From: Plantactinospora mayteni
GTDB taxonomy: Bacteria; Actinomycetota; Actinomycetes; Mycobacteriales; Micromonosporaceae
NCBI RefSeq assembly: GCF_016862935.1
Contig: NZ_BONX01000035.1
Coordinates: 186,001-250,000, forward strand
Direction: 5' to 3'
DNA length: 64,000 bases
The position numbers and the translations under genes were made by a program. Numbering within the stretch: position 1 is the first letter of the stretch; every line of letters starts with the position of its first letter. Positions 1 through 7,380 of this stretch are shown piece after piece. The notes below the pieces were generated by a model. The model made no database searches, was not told the origin of the DNA, and saw nothing but the letters and a program-made list of their open reading frames with translations.

Positions 1-30
1 TAAAGCCCGCGGAGCTGTGGTGGCAGGGCG

Positions 31-68
31 GGGTGGGTCCGCCTTGCAGAGGGCGGGCGGACCCACCC
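31..68. terminator. GC-rich hairpin at window start
   Basis: A perfect 13-bp inverted repeat (GGGTGGGTCCGCC at 31-43, its complement at 56-68) encloses a 12-nt loop. No T-tract follows. It lies just upstream of the DivIVA-domain gene, so it most likely ends transcription of a gene lying off the left edge; the TAA at position 1 could be that gene's end. Confidence 0.5.
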
Positions 69-95
69 ACTCGATGACAGGAAGGCGGTCCGGCA

Positions 96-395
96 ATGGG
101 CGAGCACAGCCATCGGCCAGCGCGAGGGCGCAGCGGGATTCCCTATCCGGCCACCGGCCGCCCGACCCTGATGCCCTGGCAGGTACGTGAGCGTCGATTC
201 CGGACCGTGGGGTTCGGCCGACGTGGACTCGACCCGACCGAGGTACGCGAATTCCTGGAACGGGTGGCCGGCGACCTGGCCGCCGTGCAGCAGGCGCTGG
301 CCCACAGTCAGCAGGAGACGGCTCGGCTCGGAGACACGCTCCGGCGCTGGCAGGCCCGGCACACCGGAACAGGCAACAGGTGGGAAGGCCGATGA
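96..395 (+). CDS. DivIVA domain-containing small protein
   Basis: A 99-residue protein. Residues about 32-72 match the DivIVA domain signature of actinobacteria (RRFRTVGFGRRGLDPTEVR followed by EFLERVAGDLA and a short coiled coil). DivIVA-family proteins sense curved membrane and organise polar growth or division, but this one is far shorter than DivIVA/Wag31 and has an unrelated basic N-terminus, so it is a minimal member of unknown role. The stop overlaps the start of the next gene (ATGA at 392-395), which indicates translational coupling. An upstream in-frame ATG-free stretch makes the ATG at 96 the natural start, with AGGAAGG about 11 nt before it. Confidence 0.7.
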   Translation: MGEHSHRPARGRSGIPYPATGRPTLMPWQVRERRFRTVGFGRRGLDPTEVREFLERVAGDLAAVQQALAHSQQETARLGDTLRRWQARHTGTGNRWEGR

Positions 396-661
396 CGCGC
401 TACGTCGTACACCTGCCTGTCGTCGCCGCCGATCTGGCCGGCGCGATCCGGTTGGCCAGGGTGGCGGCCTGGTCGGTGCGTTTCCTGCCGCAGGCCGACC
501 CGCGGGCCACCACCGTCTCGACGGAGGCGAATCCCGACGTACGGCATCGCACCTTCTGCGACGCGGCGCTTCCGAACGGGCGGCCTTGCCTGCTGCGGGC
601 CGACCATGACGGCCCCTGCTCCCGCCGTATCCACCGGTTGCCGGCAGAACCGGGGAGGTGA
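392..661 (+). CDS. Small conserved hypothetical protein with Cys/His cluster
   Basis: An 89-residue protein of unknown function. I chose the ATG at 392 because it overlaps the stop of the DivIVA-domain gene (ATGA); an in-frame GTG at 380 is possible. The C-terminal half carries a HRTFCDAALPNGRPCLLRADHDGPC segment pattern in which His and Cys are spaced as in a possible metal site (C-x8-C, then H-x3-C). There is no signal peptide or membrane segment. It is coupled to the next gene through a GTGA overlap at 658-661, so the three small proteins are probably made together. Confidence 0.6.
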   Translation: MTRYVVHLPVVAADLAGAIRLARVAAWSVRFLPQADPRATTVSTEANPDVRHRTFCDAALPNGRPCLLRADHDGPCSRRIHRLPAEPGR

Positions 662-846
662 CGACAGTGGTGGACTCGTTCATCGTGCTGACGGCGGTCG
701 CGGTCCTTGCGTTCGCCGCCGGCCTGTTCCTGTTCAAGGTGAAGGCGCGTTGGTGCGGTCAGTGTGGGGCGACGCTGAGCTGCCCTGACTGCCGTAGCCC
801 CGCCCGCCGGCCGCATCTGCGAAACAATCGCGGAAGTAGCTGGTGA
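658..846 (+). CDS. Small single-pass membrane protein with zinc ribbon
   Basis: A 62-residue protein starting at GTG 658, overlapping the previous stop by 4 nt. Residues about 6-26 (SFIVLTAVAVLAFAAGLFLF) form one transmembrane helix. A basic stretch and a four-cysteine ribbon follow (WCGQCGATLSCPDC, C-x2-C-x7-C-x2-C), presumably cytoplasmic. Function unknown. A similar architecture is encoded at 44668-44838, which suggests a small local protein family used in more than one operon. Confidence 0.65.
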   Translation: MTTVVDSFIVLTAVAVLAFAAGLFLFKVKARWCGQCGATLSCPDCRSPARRPHLRNNRGSSW

Positions 847-887
847 TGACCCGTGTATCGATTACCCCGCCAGCCTGCGGCTACCGG

Positions 888-3299
888 TCAACCTGGGGGC
901 TCGGCCAGCATCCTGTCGATGCGGGCGCGTACGGCGAACGCGCGGGCGTCGTCGAACCGGGCCAGGCGGGACCGGGCCTCGCGCCGATGCTCGGCCGCCT
1001 CCTCTGGCTGCCCGGCGTCGACCAGGGCGGCGGCGAGGTGATCGAGCGTGTTGGCCAGCTGCCAGTCGTCGCCCAGCTCACGATGGACCATCGCCGCGCG
1101 CAGGTGGAACCTGACCGCCTCGTCGGGCTGACGGAGGTCCCGGTACGCCTCACCGGTGCCGTCGAGAGCCATCGCCTCGCGGCTGTGGTCGCCGATTGTC
1201 CGTTGCCGAGTCGCCGCCTCGTGTAGGGCTCCCAGCGCCTCGGTCGCTCGATCCAGTGCTCGAAGCACCCGGGCGTACTCCACCAACCAGTGGGCGAGCC
1301 AGACCGGGTTGCCAGCATTACGGGCGATCCGCAGCGCCGCATCGATGGCGGTCAGCGCTTCATCGACCCGCCTCTGCTCCCGCAGGGTCATGCTCAGGAA
1401 GAACAGCGAGTTCCCCTCCTGGCCACGGTCGCCGATCTCCCGCTGTACGACGATCGCGCGGCCCAGCAGCGCGGCGGCGTCGGTCAGGTCGCCGAGTTCG
1501 TAGTGGGCCTCGGCCAGGTTGCTGTGCAGCAGCGCCGTCCAGCGCCGCTCGCCGAGCTGCTCGAAGATTTCCAGACTGCGTTGGAAGTGGACGAGGGCGC
1601 CGGCGAGTCGGCGGTGCCGGAGGCCGAGCAGTCCAAGAGCGTTGATCGAGACGGCGATGCCGAACCGGTCTCCGAGTTCGCGCCGGATCTCCAGCGCGGC
1701 CCGGTGGTACTCGGCGGACTCGGCCAACTGGCGGGCCTGGAAGTGGGCCTTGCCGAGGCCCTCCAACATCTCCGCCTCGGCATGCCGGTCGCCGACGGCG
1801 CGGGCGGCTGCCAAACCGAGCCGGCCGGTCGTCAGCCAGCTATCGAAGGCGTTCTGGTGCATGAAGACGTTTCGCAGCACGGCGGCGAGCTGCCAGGTGA
1901 TGCGGTGCAGGTCCGCCGTTGCCGCAGACCGGGTCGAGGCGACCAGGTTGTCGCACTCCGCCTCGAACCAGGCTGCCGCCTCGGTGCTGCTGGCGAAGCT
2001 CAGTGCCGTGATGTCATCGGGAGTAGCCGTGGGAGTCGTCGGACTGAAGGGCAGGACCTTCGCCAGCGCGGCGTCCGCGGTGTGTAAATACCAGTCGAGT
2101 ACCCGCCGCAGCGAAGCCTGTGACGTCTCCTCGCTTTCGTGCTGTCGTACCTGGTCCAGGGCGTAGGCGCGCAGCAGGTCATGTAGTTGATACCGTCCGG
2201 GTGCGTGCTGTTCGAGCAGATGTGCCCCGACGAGTACGTCGAGTAGCTGTCGGACTTGGTGGCCCGGCGCATCGCAGAGCGCGCCCGCCGCCTCCGTGCT
2301 GAAGTCTGGTCCGGGATGCAGCCCGAGCAGCCGGAAGAGCCGGGCTGCCCCGTCCGGCAGTGAGCGGTACGACCAGGCGAAGACCGTCCGAACCGCATCC
2401 GCCTCCTCGTCGTCCTCGGCGGTCAGAGCGTCCCAGAGCGCCGACTCGTCCCGCAGGTCCCGGATCAGCTCGCGAAGCGGCATGAAGGGCCGGCTCGCTG
2501 CCCGCTCGGCGGCGATGCGGAGCGCGAGCGGCAGTCGGGCGCAGAGCCGCGCCAGCTCACCCAGGTCGTCGGGATCGTCGTCGCGGCGGTAGCTCGCCGT
2601 GACGTTGTGGAGCAGGGCGACGGCGTCCTCCTCCGGCAAGACGCGCAGGGTCAGCCGGCGCCCACCATCCCGGGCCACGAGCCCGGAGAGCCGGCTACGG
2701 CTGGTGACGAGCACCAGGCAACCGTCGGTGCCGGGCAGCAGCGGGCGTACCTGCCCGACGGTGGCGGCGTTGTCCAGCACCACCAACACACGTCGGTCGG
2801 CGAGCCGGGAGCGGTACAGGGCGGCCCGGTCCTCGGGGTCCGGCGGGATCGCCGTAGCGGGGACTCCCAGGGCGCGGAGGAAACGGTCGAGCCCCTGCGC
2901 CGGCGTGACGGGTGCTCCCGGGTCGTATCCCCGCAGGTTGACGTAGAGCTGCCCGTCAGGGAAGCGATGACGGACGCTGTGAGCCCAGCGCAGGGCGAGT
3001 GAGGCCTTCCCCACCCCGGCGGTGCCGGCGATAACAACGAGGGTGAGGTCGGCAGCTTTCCCCTGTTCATGAAGCAGCACCCGGTCGAGGACCGACAACT
3101 CGTCGAGCCGGTTGACGAAGCCGCGTACGTCGCCGGGAAGCTGCCGTGGGGGCTGCTCGGATGCTTCGCGCTCGGTTCCGTGGAAATGCACACCGCCGTG
3201 GACATCTCGCGCCTGCACCAGATCGGCCGGCCCGGCCAGCTCGGAGCGGTTCACCTGGCGGGCGTCCCGCTCGTCGTCGCCCGACGTCCCGAGGCCCAT
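888..3299 (-). CDS. STAND NTPase: amyloid-type motif, NB-ARC and TPR repeats
   Basis: An 803-residue NLR-like protein. Residues 28-40 are VQARDVHGGVHFH, a motif known in actinobacterial STAND proteins and resembling bacterial amyloid signalling (BASS/RHIM-like) motifs. The NB-ARC domain follows, with Walker A GTAGVGKAS at 92-100 and Walker B VLVVLD at 171-176. Walker A has Ala99 where Thr/Ser normally binds magnesium. A winged-helix-like region and about ten TPR repeats fill residues 480-790. There is no DNA-binding N-terminus, so it is not an AfsR/SARP regulator. It is the third gene of a tight operon (3 nt after the DUF6879 stop). The divergent gene at 4300 ends in the same motif, which suggests the NTPase seeds assembly of that protein when triggered. 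Role inferred, not shown. Confidence 0.75.
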   Translation of the reverse strand: MGLGTSGDDERDARQVNRSELAGPADLVQARDVHGGVHFHGTEREASEQPPRQLPGDVRGFVNRLDELSVLDRVLLHEQGKAADLTLVVIAGTAGVGKASLALRWAHSVRHRFPDGQLYVNLRGYDPGAPVTPAQGLDRFLRALGVPATAIPPDPEDRAALYRSRLADRRVLVVLDNAATVGQVRPLLPGTDGCLVLVTSRSRLSGLVARDGGRRLTLRVLPEEDAVALLHNVTASYRRDDDPDDLGELARLCARLPLALRIAAERAASRPFMPLRELIRDLRDESALWDALTAEDDEEADAVRTVFAWSYRSLPDGAARLFRLLGLHPGPDFSTEAAGALCDAPGHQVRQLLDVLVGAHLLEQHAPGRYQLHDLLRAYALDQVRQHESEETSQASLRRVLDWYLHTADAALAKVLPFSPTTPTATPDDITALSFASSTEAAAWFEAECDNLVASTRSAATADLHRITWQLAAVLRNVFMHQNAFDSWLTTGRLGLAAARAVGDRHAEAEMLEGLGKAHFQARQLAESAEYHRAALEIRRELGDRFGIAVSINALGLLGLRHRRLAGALVHFQRSLEIFEQLGERRWTALLHSNLAEAHYELGDLTDAAALLGRAIVVQREIGDRGQEGNSLFFLSMTLREQRRVDEALTAIDAALRIARNAGNPVWLAHWLVEYARVLRALDRATEALGALHEAATRQRTIGDHSREAMALDGTGEAYRDLRQPDEAVRFHLRAAMVHRELGDDWQLANTLDHLAAALVDAGQPEEAAEHRREARSRLARFDDARAFAVRARIDRMLAEPPG

Positions 3300-3302
3300 C
3301 CG

Positions 3303-3914
3303 TCACTGCCCGCCGGGTGGCTCCAGGGAGGCAACCTCCCGGTCGAAGAACTCGTCCAGCGGCTCTCCGTCGCGGTAGAGGTCGGCGACGAACCGCTGAC
3401 ACCGAACCACCAGATCCCGGTCCCGCCACCGCTGAGCCGCTGCCAGCACCCCGTTGTCGTCGTAGATCGCCTCGTACATCACGTCGGTGCCAAGCGTGTA
3501 GATTTCCGGCAGCGGCCCGCTCACCTCGTACCCGCAGACCCGATCTGGACCGACGACCCGGGTCAGCCCGCCGTACTCATGGCGCAACCGGAGGACGTGC
3601 AGTTCCCACTGTAGGTAGGGCGTGATTGGCTTCTCGACCACCCGGACCCGGCGCGTGTGGAATCCACGCTCGGCGATTCTGCGGTAGTAGCTCGCGAACT
3701 CAGTGCGTCGTTGGTCGAGGATCTCGAGCGATTCTGTCCACCGCCCTGCGGCGAAGGCTTGCCAGCCGTCATCGCCGGGCTCCTTGAATGTCTGCTGCCG
3801 CTCCAGCTTCCAGAATCCCGGAGCAGCGGTCGCCCAGAACCGCTGCTCGAAGTCGGCCCAGTACTCCGCGAGGCTCAGCCGCTCCCCGGGATCACCGGCG
3901 AAGAGGTCACGCAT
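3303..3914 (-). CDS. DUF6879 family protein
   Basis: A 203-residue soluble protein that opens MRDLFAGDPGERLSLAEYW and contains the FWKLERQQTF segment typical of DUF6879, a family common in Streptomyces and relatives and often found beside HTH regulators or STAND NTPases. Biochemical function is unknown. Its start overlaps the stop of the 90-residue gene upstream by 8 nt (ATGCGTGA), and its stop lies 3 nt before the NTPase start, so the three are one coupled operon. This makes a role in the same signalling or conflict pathway as the NTPase likely. Confidence 0.7.
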   Translation of the reverse strand: MRDLFAGDPGERLSLAEYWADFEQRFWATAAPGFWKLERQQTFKEPGDDGWQAFAAGRWTESLEILDQRRTEFASYYRRIAERGFHTRRVRVVEKPITPYLQWELHVLRLRHEYGGLTRVVGPDRVCGYEVSGPLPEIYTLGTDVMYEAIYDDNGVLAAAQRWRDRDLVVRCQRFVADLYRDGEPLDEFFDREVASLEPPGGQ

Positions 3915-4179
3915 CAGGTATGTCCACCTTGGCCGCGATCATCGTCGATCGCGGGATAATAACCAGCCGCTCACCCGGATCGACCGACACCCCGTCGGGA
4001 AGCCTGCCCCGATAAGCCTCCGTCAGGTCCTGCCCGATCACCGCCACGTCACCGTTGGCCAGTTCCCAGATGTCCGGGCAGCTCCCGTCGCCGGACGTGT
4101 TCCCCAACTCGTGCGACGACTTTCCCCAGCGCCGGGCCAGCTCCGCTGACGGGTCCGCCTCCCATCGCTTTCCACTCAT
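3907..4179 (-). CDS. Small conserved actinobacterial protein, first gene of NTPase operon
   Basis: A 90-residue acidic protein from ATG 4179, preceded by GGAGGT. The pattern CPDIWELANGDVAVIGQDLT followed by VDPGERLVIIPRSTM is the conserved small protein that frequently accompanies DUF6879 genes in actinomycetes. No known domain or motif is evident and no membrane segment is present. It opens the operon 4179 to 888 and is read divergently from the putative effector gene at 4300. Confidence 0.65.
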   Translation of the reverse strand: MSGKRWEADPSAELARRWGKSSHELGNTSGDGSCPDIWELANGDVAVIGQDLTEAYRGRLPDGVSVDPGERLVIIPRSTMIAAKVDIPDA

Positions 4180-4299
4180 CGTGACCTCCGAGGGTGCGTG
4201 ATTGGGTGAGCACCTAACGTAACATCGATGAGCTGAACTACTACCCGTCGACAAGGCTGTGGTGACGCTACGGCGAGCCATCCTTCGGAGGTGTTGCGA
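4180..4299. promoter_or_regulatory. Divergent intergenic region, NTPase operon / putative effector
   Basis: This 120-bp gap must hold promoters for both the minus-strand NTPase operon and the plus-strand short protein. A ribosome-binding site TCGGAG lies 9 nt before ATG 4300. I see no clear -10/-35 pair or palindrome, so control is undefined. The shared region would let both halves of the motif pair be expressed together. Confidence 0.4.
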
Positions 4300-4716
4300 A
4301 TGGCAGATCCCGTCATGGTCACCGCGGTCGCGGCGCTGGTCTCCTGGGCGACGACCGAACTCGCCGAGGGTGGCCGGTCTGCGGCGCAGTCGTTGATTTC
4401 GTACGTACGGGAGCGGTTCCGGAATCGACCGGATGAGCGGGCTGTGGTCGACGCCGCGCTGTGCCAACCGTCGACTCCGGTCACCGCGAGCCGACTCGCC
4501 GATCTCCTGGAGCAGGAGTCTGCCGCCGACCCGGTCTTCGGGGAGGAGTTCCGCAGCCATTGGACTCGGGTTCATGCGGCCCTCATCGCAGCACAAGGCG
4601 GCGTGCTCAACTCGGTCTGGGGCGACGTCAGTGGGACCGTGGTGCAGGCGCGGGACGTACGTGGCGGGATCAACCCTAGGCCGTGTTTCATAACTGCCCA
4701 GGCGGATGGTTTGTGA
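4300..4716 (+). CDS. Putative Bell-like effector with C-terminal amyloid-type motif, interrupted by IS
   Basis: A predicted 138-residue protein. Residues 1-100 are helical: a hydrophobic N-terminal helix ([17 protein letters not shown]) is followed by amphipathic helices, as in the Bell/HeLo-like effector domains of bacterial NLR systems. Residues 108-124 read [17 protein letters not shown] and match VQARDVHGGVHFH in the divergently encoded NB-ARC protein. The native frame reaches residue 126 at 4677; the remaining codons and the stop come from the insertion sequence that begins near 4679. The motif core survives but the usual HFH-like tail is lost. The effector assignment is inferred from architecture and motif pairing; a membrane-active or signalling role is not proven. 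The start is ATG 4300, with an in-frame GTG at 4291 less likely because it sits directly on the ribosome-binding site. Confidence 0.6.
   Translation: MADPVMVTAVAALVSWATTELAEGGRSAAQSLISYVRERFRNRPDERAVVDAALCQPSTPVTASRLADLLEQESAADPVFGEEFRSHWTRVHAALIAAQGGVLNSVWGDVSGTVVQARDVRGGINPRPCFITAQADGL
4679..4694 (+). repeat. Left terminal inverted repeat of the IS
   Basis: GGCCGTGTTTCATAAC. It pairs with the sequence at 6649-6663 with only one extra G. It marks the point where the effector reading frame is broken. Confidence 0.65.
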
Positions 4717-4804
4717 GGAACTTCCGGCAAGTCATCGGCTGATACACGGCAAGATCTCCGGTAGATGGTTCAGTGACCAAGAAGAGCCATCATCCGGAGA
4801 CCTC

Positions 4805-5695
4805 GTGGCCACCATACCGGTGACGAGGCGGTTCGACCTGACCGACGCTCAGTGGGCGGTGTTGGAGCCGCTGCTGCCCACGGCACGGACGGGACGTCCG
4901 TCGAAGTGGACGAAACGGCAGCTCATCGATGGAATCCGGTGGCGGGTCAGGGTGGGTTCGCCGTGGCGGGATGTCCCGGCGATGTACGGACCGTGGCAGA
5001 CGGTGTACGGACTGTTCCGGCGGTGGCAACGGGATGGGACATGGTGGCGGATCGTGACCGGACTGCAGACGCAGGCTGATGAAGTCGGGTTGATCATTTG
5101 GGACGTGAGCGTCGATTCCACGATCACCAGGGCGCACCAGCACGCGACCGGTGCCCGTACCGCCCCGGACGATCAGAAAGAGCCGCCGGGCGGTGTGGAC
5201 GTCGAGCCGGCCGACCATGCGCTGGGTCGTTCCCGTGGCGGGCTGACCACGAAGCTGCACCTCGGGTGTGAGCAGGGCCAAAAGCCGCTGTCGATGCTGA
5301 TCACTGCTGGGCAGCGCGGCGGCAGCCCGCAGTTCATCCGGGTCCTCGACAACATTCGGGTGCCACGTCCCGGTGGCGGTCGACCACGCACCCGACCCGA
5401 CCGGGTCCTGGCCGACAAGGCATACACCTCGAAGGCCAACCGCGACTACTTGCGCCGACGCGGCATCAAGGCGACCATCCCGACCAAGGCCGACCAGGAC
5501 GCCAACCGCCGCAAGAAAGGGTCGAAGGGCGGCAGACCCCCGGCGTTCGACCCCGCCATCTACAAGCAGCGCCACGCCGTGGAGTGTGGTATCAACCGGC
5601 TCAAACGCCACCGCGGCGTGGCCAGCCGATACGACAAACTCGCCGTGCGCTACCAGGCCACCATCCACATCGCCGCCATCGGCGAATGGCTCTGA
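4805..5695 (+). CDS. IS5-family DDE transposase
   Basis: A 296-residue transposase from GTG 4805, chosen because GGAGA lies 5 nt upstream and the protein then begins [17 protein letters not shown], the usual IS5-type start. The N-terminal DUF4096-like domain ([11 protein letters not shown], then [14 protein letters not shown]) is complete. The catalytic triad is D104 ([14 protein letters not shown]), D204 ([10 protein letters not shown]) and E260 ([14 protein letters not shown] with the usual Y-R-E spacing). The frame ends at GEWL, close to the normal family length. It is apparently intact, so the element could still be active. Confidence 0.9.
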   Translation: MATIPVTRRFDLTDAQWAVLEPLLPTARTGRPSKWTKRQLIDGIRWRVRVGSPWRDVPAMYGPWQTVYGLFRRWQRDGTWWRIVTGLQTQADEVGLIIWDVSVDSTITRAHQHATGARTAPDDQKEPPGGVDVEPADHALGRSRGGLTTKLHLGCEQGQKPLSMLITAGQRGGSPQFIRVLDNIRVPRPGGGRPRTRPDRVLADKAYTSKANRDYLRRRGIKATIPTKADQDANRRKKGSKGGRPPAFDPAIYKQRHAVECGINRLKRHRGVASRYDKLAVRYQATIHIAAIGEWL

Positions 5696-5701
5696 GCAGC
5701 T

Positions 5702-6607
5702 TCAGGGCCGCAGACCGCCATCGCGAAGGAGACCGCCGACGAGGTCGGCGGCCTCTCCTGCGTCCCGAAGATTAATCAACGTCACGCCGTCGCGGTCCAG
5801 CGACAGCTCGATGTGATGCAGAACGGCGTGTGCTAACCGCGCAGCAGGATCCTGATCGACGCCGGCAAGCGCTGCGGCGGCGCGTTCCATCAGCGCCTTA
5901 TCCCTGATCAGCACCACTTGAGGATCGTTGGGCAACCGGACGGAGTCGAAGCTCACGCCGCGGAAGTCGCAGCCGTCGAGCACGGCCTCGGTAAGATCGA
6001 CTTCAAGCATCGGGTTCCCGTCGGGCTTGCCTTCACCGAGCAGCCGTCCGTCAAAGACGACGTCGCGCAGCGGCCCGGCGAACGTGCACCGGATGAGGCT
6101 GGATTGCCAGAAGTTCACCCGCTCGAGCTCTGCGAACGCGAAGTCGCAGTCCTCGTACGTCGCGGCGCTCGTCGTGGCGTTACGCAGTCGCGCCGAACCG
6201 AAATGCACACTGCGGTACCGGTTGCCGCGTCCTTGGTACCACTCGCCCAGCGTTGCGTTACGCAGATCCGCCTTGAGGAACGAGGTGTCCATGACCAGAC
6301 AGGCGCGAAGGTGCCAGAACTGACAGTCAGCCGAGTCAAACCGACAATCCGCGATCACGCTGTCGACGAATCGAAGGTTTGCCGCCATCGCTCCGGAGAA
6401 GTCCAGTCTTCGAAGCTCGACCCCGTCAAGAAGCGAGAAGTCCGCAGTGAGCGGGATGAAACGCAGGTCGACTCGGCCGTCGATCGATTCGAGGCCGAGC
6501 CCGTCCAGTGGCTGCCTGTCGCGGAGTCGCCGCTCCGCGGCGCGGACCAACTCGCGGCCGTCGGCGGTAGTCCAACGTCGCTTTAGGGCGGCGGAGCTCT
6601 GCGTCAT
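5702..6607 (-). CDS. Pentapeptide-repeat protein, possible IS passenger
   Basis: A 301-residue protein from ATG 6607 (in-frame starts at 6625 and GTG 6631 also exist). Residues about 45-220 contain A(N/D)LxF-type pentapeptides (DFSGAMAANLRF, then SFLKADLRNATL, DLTEAVLDGCDF), predicted to form a right-handed quadrilateral beta helix. The C-terminal 70 residues are helical. Some pentapeptide proteins mimic DNA and protect gyrase, but nothing here proves that. It converges on the transposase with a 6-nt gap and lies inside the terminal repeats, so it may travel with the element. Confidence 0.7.
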   Translation of the reverse strand: MTQSSAALKRRWTTADGRELVRAAERRLRDRQPLDGLGLESIDGRVDLRFIPLTADFSLLDGVELRRLDFSGAMAANLRFVDSVIADCRFDSADCQFWHLRACLVMDTSFLKADLRNATLGEWYQGRGNRYRSVHFGSARLRNATTSAATYEDCDFAFAELERVNFWQSSLIRCTFAGPLRDVVFDGRLLGEGKPDGNPMLEVDLTEAVLDGCDFRGVSFDSVRLPNDPQVVLIRDKALMERAAAALAGVDQDPAARLAHAVLHHIELSLDRDGVTLINLRDAGEAADLVGGLLRDGGLRP

Positions 6608-6648
6608 GCGCGCAAGAGTACCCATTGCCACCCGTACAACCGTCGGAC

Positions 6649-6663
6649 GTTATGAAACAGGCC
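6649..6663 (-). repeat. Right terminal inverted repeat of the IS
   Basis: GTTATGAAACAGGCC is the complement of the left end at 4679-4694 apart from one missing base. It lies 42 bp upstream of the pentapeptide gene start and is followed by a run of seven T and TAGG. Confidence 0.6.
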
Positions 6664-6760
6664 CTTTTTTTAGGTGGCCACCCTCCGACATCCGGCGGCC
6701 GCCGTACGTGATCAACCGACAGGGACGCGAGTGACGCCCGGCGTTGCTACGGTGTCGGCC

Positions 6761-7120
6761 GTGAGCCCAGGGCAATCATGGCGGAGCGGATGGCAACGAG
6801 CCGCCATGCCGGGACAGGAACTGCTCCAGAGGCACCAGCAGGAGGTCGCGGCACTTCGGGATAGTTCATTTCGCGTGTTCCGCAACGCCCTCGCCAATGT
6901 CCCGATCTTCTTCGCGGTTGTCTCGGGGTTCTTGATCTTTTCGGGCGACGTCACGCGGACGACCCTGATCCCGATGTCATTGAGCGTTGTCGGTGGCGCC
7001 TTTGGTATCTCCACCTATCTGGTGGGCAACCCAACCGTGCCCGCCCGTCGCCTGCTCGTCGCCGCGCTGGGCTTGGCCGCGCTGGGCTTGGCCGGCATGA
7101 TCCTGGTGCGAATGCTCTGA
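6761..7120 (+). CDS. Small membrane protein of unknown function
   Basis: A 119-residue protein from GTG 6761; ATG 6806 (104 residues) is an alternative, and neither has a strong ribosome-binding site. After a basic amphipathic N-terminus there are three hydrophobic segments: VPIFFAVVSGFLIFS, SLSVVGGAFGISTYLV and LLVAALGLAALGLAGMIL. The last region contains a short repeat (GLAALGLA) that is also visible in the DNA. No family is recognised. It stands alone just right of the IS, so its original upstream neighbour may be the interrupted effector locus. Confidence 0.55.
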   Translation: MSPGQSWRSGWQRAAMPGQELLQRHQQEVAALRDSSFRVFRNALANVPIFFAVVSGFLIFSGDVTRTTLIPMSLSVVGGAFGISTYLVGNPTVPARRLLVAALGLAALGLAGMILVRML

Positions 7121-7191
7121 GCTGGGACAGCCTCGGCTTGACGGATCCTTGACACCGTTCCGGCACGGTGTCCACGGAAAGGAGCGTCAAG

Positions 7192-7358
7192 ATGACTCGA
7201 CGTATAAGGCGGCTCGCCGTTGCGGTCGGGGCCGCGCTCGCCGCCAGCACGGGGCCGGGCTGCTCGGCGCCGGCCAGGCAGGAGCGGCTGGTCCGAGCCA
7301 GGTACCGCCGGAGGGCACCGTCTGTACCAGCCAGATCCGGGCGGACGCTTATGGGTGA
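7192..7358 (+). pseudogene. Frameshifted remnant of a secreted protein gene
   Basis: ATG 7192 follows AAAGGAG closely and opens a signal-peptide-like start (MTRRIRRLAVAVGAALAAST). The same frame then degenerates into Arg-rich sequence. A different frame reads LLGAGQAGAAGPSQVPPEG followed by TVCTSQIRADAYG and ends at TGA 7356, which looks like the natural continuation of a signal peptide and a mature secreted protein. One indel near 7245-7255 would join them. The gene is therefore probably shifted and cut short. An inverted repeat GAGATAT...ATATCTC spans 7357-7382. Confidence 0.4.
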
Positions 7359-7380
7359 GATATATCCATAGAGACATATC

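Larger units (their letters stand above)
4679..6664 (+). mobile_element. IS5-family-like insertion with possible passenger gene
   Basis: Near-identical inverted ends flank about 1.98 kb: GGCCGTGTTTCATAAC at 4679-4694, and GTTATGAAACAGGCC at 6649-6663, which is GGCCTGTTTCATAAC on the other strand. Inside are a DDE transposase at 4805-5695 and a convergent pentapeptide-repeat gene at 5702-6607, only 6 nt apart. An IS5-family element is normally about 0.9-1.2 kb, so either this one carries a passenger gene or the right end is left from a second copy. Flanks are CTA on the left and CTTTTTTTA on the right, so a clean target duplication is not evident. Confidence 0.6.

Noticed and set aside
888-3299. 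AfsR/SARP-type regulator
   Set aside because: NB-ARC plus TPR is shared, but the N-terminal DNA-binding and BTAD domains are missing; the N-terminus is a short amyloid-type motif instead.
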